From contig CM060191.1 of NCBI GenBank assembly GCA_030549335.1, forward strand, positions 52,737,447-52,801,446: 64,000 nucleotides of DNA, in the 5' to 3' direction. The stretch's first letter is position 1, and the number at the start of each line of letters is the position of its first letter. Below the pieces are notes generated by a model that worked only from the letters and a program-made list of their open reading frames with translations, searched no databases and was not told the origin of the DNA. The DNA comes from Pontederia crassipes. Taxonomy: Eukaryota; Streptophyta; Magnoliopsida; Commelinales; Pontederiaceae. This document shows, piece after piece, positions 59,735 through 64,000 of the stretch. Position numbers and translations under genes: made by a program.

Positions 59735-61790
59735 TCAGAATTTTGTACAGAATTCTTGTGAACAAGATCTACATGAGGCTCCCCTTCTTGAAAAGAGCTC
59801 GACCCCGAGCTTGGTAATAGCAAACCTAGCGGATGGGTACACAAAGAGATCTGTTACGTTCGAGGTCGACAAAATTTTCGAGTTTGTTGGCAAGTCGATG
59901 ATATAAACATTATCATTGATATGCTTCAAAATTTGGCAAGGACCAAACTTCTTGTTCGTTAATTTATGAAAAAAATTAGTAGGAAATCTTTCCTTTCGTA
60001 AGAACACCATACCCAGATCACCTTCTTTGAAAACTATTTTTCGTTTACCCTTTCGGCGTACTCCTTATACTTAGCATTAGATTCTTCCAACTTCTTATTG
60101 GTTTCTTCATAGATATGGAAGATACGCTCAGCCACATTGTCAACAACAATACTTTTGAGTGAAGTTTCAGGTAAATGGATGACGTCTACGACCTAGCGAG
60201 GTATTCTGCAATAAACAATTTCAAATGGTACCTTCATAGTCGGAACCGAGCTTCTAGTCCCCCGGACTTGAAAACCATCATACTATTAAATGCAAATTCT
60301 GCTTGGGAAAGTGTTGTATCCTATTGGTTTGGTTTGTCACCTAATAAAGCCCGAACCAAGTTGTCAAGTGTCTGATTAACCACTTCTGTTTGACCAGTTT
60401 GAGGGTGACATGTACTACTAAAGTTAAAGGTTGTATCAAATTGTTTCCAAAGTGACTTCCAAAAGTAAGATATAAACTTTGAATATCTATCAGATGTGAT
60501 GGATTTAAAAGTACTCCATGAAGTATAACTACCTCCCTGAAGAAAAGACCTGCTACATGACTCGCGTAAGCAGTTTTTTGCATGGGATGAAGTATGCCAT
60601 TTTTAAGAACGGTCAACTACCACAAATACAGAATTTGAGCCTCTTTGTGTGCGAGGAAGACCAAGGGTTGTGTTTGTTTGCAGAAAAAGAACAAAACTTC
60701 CCTTTCTTCTGTCAAGCATAGCGTGAAAAAAAAGTTCGACCAAAATAAAAGTTCTGGTTAAACTTGCACGTGATGTTTTCTTTCAAAAAAAAAAAAGTTC
60801 TTGCCTTTGGCAAAAACTCAGTTAGTTCTTACCTTTTTTAACCTACTAATCTTATTTAATAATATATTATATATTATATAGTATACAATATATTTTTATT
60901 TACAATAATTTATCTCTCATAAAATAATAAATTATATTCTTTACATAAATTGTAATATTAATAACATATAAAAATTAATCAAAATTAATATGATAATAGC
61001 ACAACACAACTTATTTTTTTAATAAATTTCAAATTAATATTTACGTAAAATATCTTTTATATTCTACTAATTATTATTTTAAATACATGAATACATAATA
61101 TTTTTATTTACTATAATTTTATACTTCATAAAATAATAAATTATATTTTTAGTTCTTACTTTTTATTCAAACACCCACTAAAACTTATCTATCAAATCAA
61201 CTTTTCAAATTTCCATCATTACACATTTCATCCAAACATCACACATAAACTTTTTCTATCAAATCGGCTAGTTCTCGAGAATTAATGGGAACTACAAATT
61301 TCCATCCAAACACAGGCAAGATGAAATCCATCGAAAGGTCTTCCAAGGACCTTCTAGAATAGGCATTAGGGAATATAATCCAGTATTTCGCGATTGTCCC
61401 TTTGAAACTTGACAAAGGCGGCATTGCCTTACAAATCTATCAGCATCGCGTCAAGTTGAGGCTAAAAGTAGCGATGTTTCAGAGCTACCACTATTTTATC
61501 CATACCAAAATGACCCCTCAAACCACCACCATGTAAATCTTGAGCGATTTTGTCTCACAAAGAGGATCGATGGATAAAGTTCATTTCCTCTAATAAAAAA
61601 GCCATCTTGAACATGAAATCCCTTTGCTGATTGATGGTATGTACTAAAATCTTCATTAGTTTCATATAAATCTTTTAAAGATTCAAACCCAATTACTTCA
61701 ACTTGGAGTATAACAAATAACTCTGCACATCGGCTAAGTGCATAAGATACCGCAACAAATATCGGATCAGCTATCTGAGTCATATCTTAC
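59735..61790 (-). pseudogene. Ty3-gypsy pol remnant (RNase H end and integrase), broken
   Basis: Read from right to left. 61496-61783 has the end of RNase H and start of the integrase region (ALSRCAEL, VEVIGFESLKDLYETNEDF). Near 61330-61345 the integrase core entry (SLEDLSMDFIL) is interrupted by a ~650-bp insertion and resumes at about 60660. Near 60380-60420 the core motif [14 protein letters not shown] appears. 59735-60010 is the integrase C-terminus (VFLRKERFPTNFFHKLTNKKFGPCQILK, VYIIDLP). Several shifts and stops break it. Gag, protease, RT and both LTRs are not evident nearby, so it is an orphan fragment. Confidence 0.88.
60666..61316. mobile_element. MITE inserted in the gypsy integrase sequence
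   Basis: Outer ends GGTTGTGTTTG and, inverted, CCTGTGTTTGG form short imperfect inverted repeats around an AT-rich, noncoding core. CAAG lies on both sides (60662-60665 and 61317-61320) and may be the target-site duplication, or AAG if 3 bp. The gypsy integrase reading continues on both sides, which defines the insertion well even though the superfamily is unsure (PIF/Harbinger-like by size and TSD). Confidence 0.65.
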
Positions 61791-61795
61791 AGACG

Positions 61796-62452
61796 ATGAT
61801 CCAACCGCATAATCAATCCCCATGTTAGGGATCGAGTGCGTCCGTATCGAATGTCCAGAATGCCAATGATGTCTCCCAAACTTAGGATAAGAACTTTTGC
61901 ATGATATACTATGATTATACTTTTGGTTAGTTCAGATTGTTAGTTATACTTTTGTTATTAGATATACGCGCAACAACTATACTTTGTTAGTTCAGTTTAT
62001 TAATTTTAATATTGTCATATTTGATATGATGATTATGATGAATTCATTTATATGCATTGTAAAATTGTATGGTATGGAAAGGAAAGTCCTACATGCATAA
62101 GTCACGAGAGAGATACTGGATATATGTGGGAACATAGCCTGGGCTTGGTAGGACGCATTAAAAAATTGTGAGCCTAAGGGGGCAAAGAGGATGATATCCT
62201 GTCAAGTATAAAAGTGAGTCATTGCACTATTCTAATACTGGAGGATGCATTTTGGTAAAACCGTGCTGTGACCCAAAATAGATAATATCCTATGCAAGTA
62301 CAAGGATGTTACATTCAGGTCGGGTCCTTAATACCAATATAATGCCAAAAGTACTACTACTTCATTTTGGTAAATAAATCACAATACATACCCAACCTGA
62401 AGTTCATGCAAGGCAAAAACAATATTACATGGTATGAATCACAATGCAAAGG
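61796..62452. other. Repeat-derived spacer, no gene
   Basis: GATGATATCCTGTCAAGTA near 62190 and GATAATATCCTATGCAAGTA near 62281 form a ~90-bp tandem pair. Otherwise AT-rich with no recognisable coding region. Confidence 0.45.
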
Positions 62453-63243
62453 TGTAACGCCCCAAAATTCGACCCCACCATGTGGTAAAATATTCTTTGG
62501 ATCGTTACTTTCTTCGATCTTTCTTTGACTCTTTCATTGATCCAAATGGTCAAGAAAAGTGACACGTAAGCGGAAGACTTAATAAATAAAATAATATAAT
62601 AAATGAAGAGAAATGTGAAAGCTAAATCAATAAAAGTGCATGCAAATGTCTCAACGTGGCGTTTAACAGTATGTTTGGATGAAGGCTCATTAAGAGAAAG
62701 GGAAGAAAATGAGAGGGAAGATAAAGGGAGGAAAGGGAAGGGAATTATTATATGTCAATTTGGGATTAAAACAAAATAACACAAATGGAGGAGAACGAAG
62801 GGGAAAAAATGAAGATTTTCCTCCATTCTCCTCCATTAAGATTTATCCAAACAAGGGGAAATTTTTTTGCCTTCCCCTCCCCCTCTTTACCCTCATTTCA
62901 CCTCAATTCAAATATAGTGTAAGATAACCATGTGCACACGCCATCAAGTTGTAGTCGTTGCACACACATCAATGGCTCGCAACCATCATCAAGTACATAT
63001 AGGGATCACAGTGGAACAAACTCAATCGTTAGCATAAAGCTAAGTATGAATTCGTATATGTCATAGATTAGTTTCATTAGAATAAGCATGAGGTAAACAT
63101 ATAAATCAAGTATAAGAGTGAATCATAATAGAGGAAATCGATAAGAGGGATCATAGTTCATGTCTTTTCATTTTCTTTCTTTTTCATGTTTGTGTTCATA
63201 TTCATCATTCATGTTCATAATTCATGTTCATATTCATGACTCT
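62453..63243. mobile_element. Left end of another TGTAACGCCCC LTR, interrupted
   Basis: TGTAACGCCCCAAAATTCGA at 62453 matches the starts at 32462 and 53453. The expected TTACA end is not found before 63243, where a different LTR begins, so the copy is truncated, interrupted or continues beyond the window. Confidence 0.5.
62655..62930. repeat. MITE-like insert related to 40950-41460
   Basis: GTATGTTTGGATGAAGG opens, and CCTTCCCCTCCCCCTC / CCTCATTTCACC closes, a purine-then-pyrimidine block containing an inverted pair (GGAGGAGAACGAAGG and CTCCATTCTCCTCC). The style matches 40950-41460. TSD not resolved. Confidence 0.45.
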
Positions 63244-64000
63244 TGTTGTAGGATCACAAGGCACCAAGAGGGGGAGAGGGTGAATTGGTGTTTAAATCAA
63301 AAATACCGATTTCATGAAAATCATCGCAAAAGCTTAAAATCAATTCCTTAAATGTTTAAACAACACAATAGCAATCATATCACATGAATAATAAATTAGA
63401 AAGGAGATGGAGAGAAAAAATAAACATAAGATGCACGGTGGTTTGTTGACGAAGTTCGGCCACACCTTGGTCTATATTCCTGCTCCAACTTTTTGACTTC
63501 GAGACCATCGGAGATTTCATTAACACATTTCCTTCGTTCCAAATGGGGTAAGGAAGAAACCCTTTACAACTTTTTCCTTTTCTCCTTTTCAAGAGGTAAG
63601 GCACACCTCTTTCACTCGTAGACTTTCGCTCGTCTTTTCTTCGCTCAAGGGGTAAAACACAACCTCTTTTTACTCAGGAGCTAAACAACTATTACAATAT
63701 CATAAGAATACTCCACAATTTCTCTTTTCAAATTTGGAACATCACACAAGAGTAAGAGAGAAATACTGAAAAATAATGAAAGATTTACGGAGCTCAAATA
63801 GACTTCACAAATATTCTTCCCACTTTTTCTTGAAAGTCTTGATGATTGCTACACCTTTGGATCCTCTTTTATACCCTTCTTAACTCCATTTAGCCGTTGG
63901 AGTTTGTTTCCTAATTTTGGGATCAAAATATGACCGTTATAGTGCATTTTGTGTGTTGTCCGGTCACCCTGCCCCACCGGTCGATCGGTGCATTTTTTGA
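63244..64000 (-). mobile_element. LTR fragment, minus strand, same family as 5441-6001
   Basis: It starts TGTTGTAGGATCACAAGGC, the inverse of the end at about 5985-6001 (…GTGATCCTACA), followed by the same GGTGAATTGGTGTTTAAATC string. In the minus sense GGGTATAAAAGAGG (63862-63875) is a likely LTR TATA box. A CGGTCGATCGG motif near 63975 again belongs to the GGTCGACCG style. It runs off the window, and no coding part is visible. Confidence 0.6.

Overview
The window is nuclear DNA of a flowering plant. The evidence is a spliced plant-type tau glutathione S-transferase, a CIN-class TCP transcription factor with a miR319 target site, a plant F-box gene, Ty1-copia and Ty3-gypsy retrotransposons, CACTA, hAT and MULE-like DNA transposons, and an Au-like SINE. 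The genes are GC-rich at third codon positions while the spaces between them are AT-rich. That fits a monocot or an early-diverging angiosperm, but I cannot name a species. Only three host genes are clear in 64 kb.

Layout. 1-9.2 kb: degenerate LTR-type repeats, a ~190-bp satellite holding a 155-bp tandem dimer, and a complete non-autonomous CACTA element (6373-8026, TSD ACT). 10.1-10.85 kb: two-exon tau GST on +. 11-16 kb: repeat-derived sequence. 16-26.6 kb: a gypsy LTR-internal-LTR-internal-LTR array with decayed gag. 27-32 kb: small DNA transposons, including a MULE-like fold-back element with a 10-bp TSD (29089-30245). 32.2-36.1 kb: an F-box gene whose leader is split by a 2.2-kb solo LTR (TSD GTTTC) and whose reading frame is broken by one missing base. 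36.5-37.7 kb: internally deleted copia (TSD GTCTT). 41.7 kb: SINE with a 15-bp TSD. 42.0-43.4 kb: TCP2/TCP24-like gene on -. 45.5-53.0 kb: a segmental duplication, one copy of which holds a decayed 5.3-kb copia (TSD AAAAT). 53.1-58.3 kb: a tandem array split by a very long solo LTR, which in turn holds a hAT element (TSD GTCGGATC) carrying a captured BTB/POZ gene fragment. 59.7-61.8 kb: decayed gypsy pol on - with a MITE inside. 62.4-64 kb: LTR fragments running off the window.

The host genes do not form a pathway: a stress/detoxification enzyme, a probable SCF substrate adaptor and a leaf-development transcription factor are separated by transposon-filled spacers. The main interest is the stratified insertions, which can be ordered from target-site duplications, and their effects on genes: a split promoter/leader and a transduplicated gene fragment.
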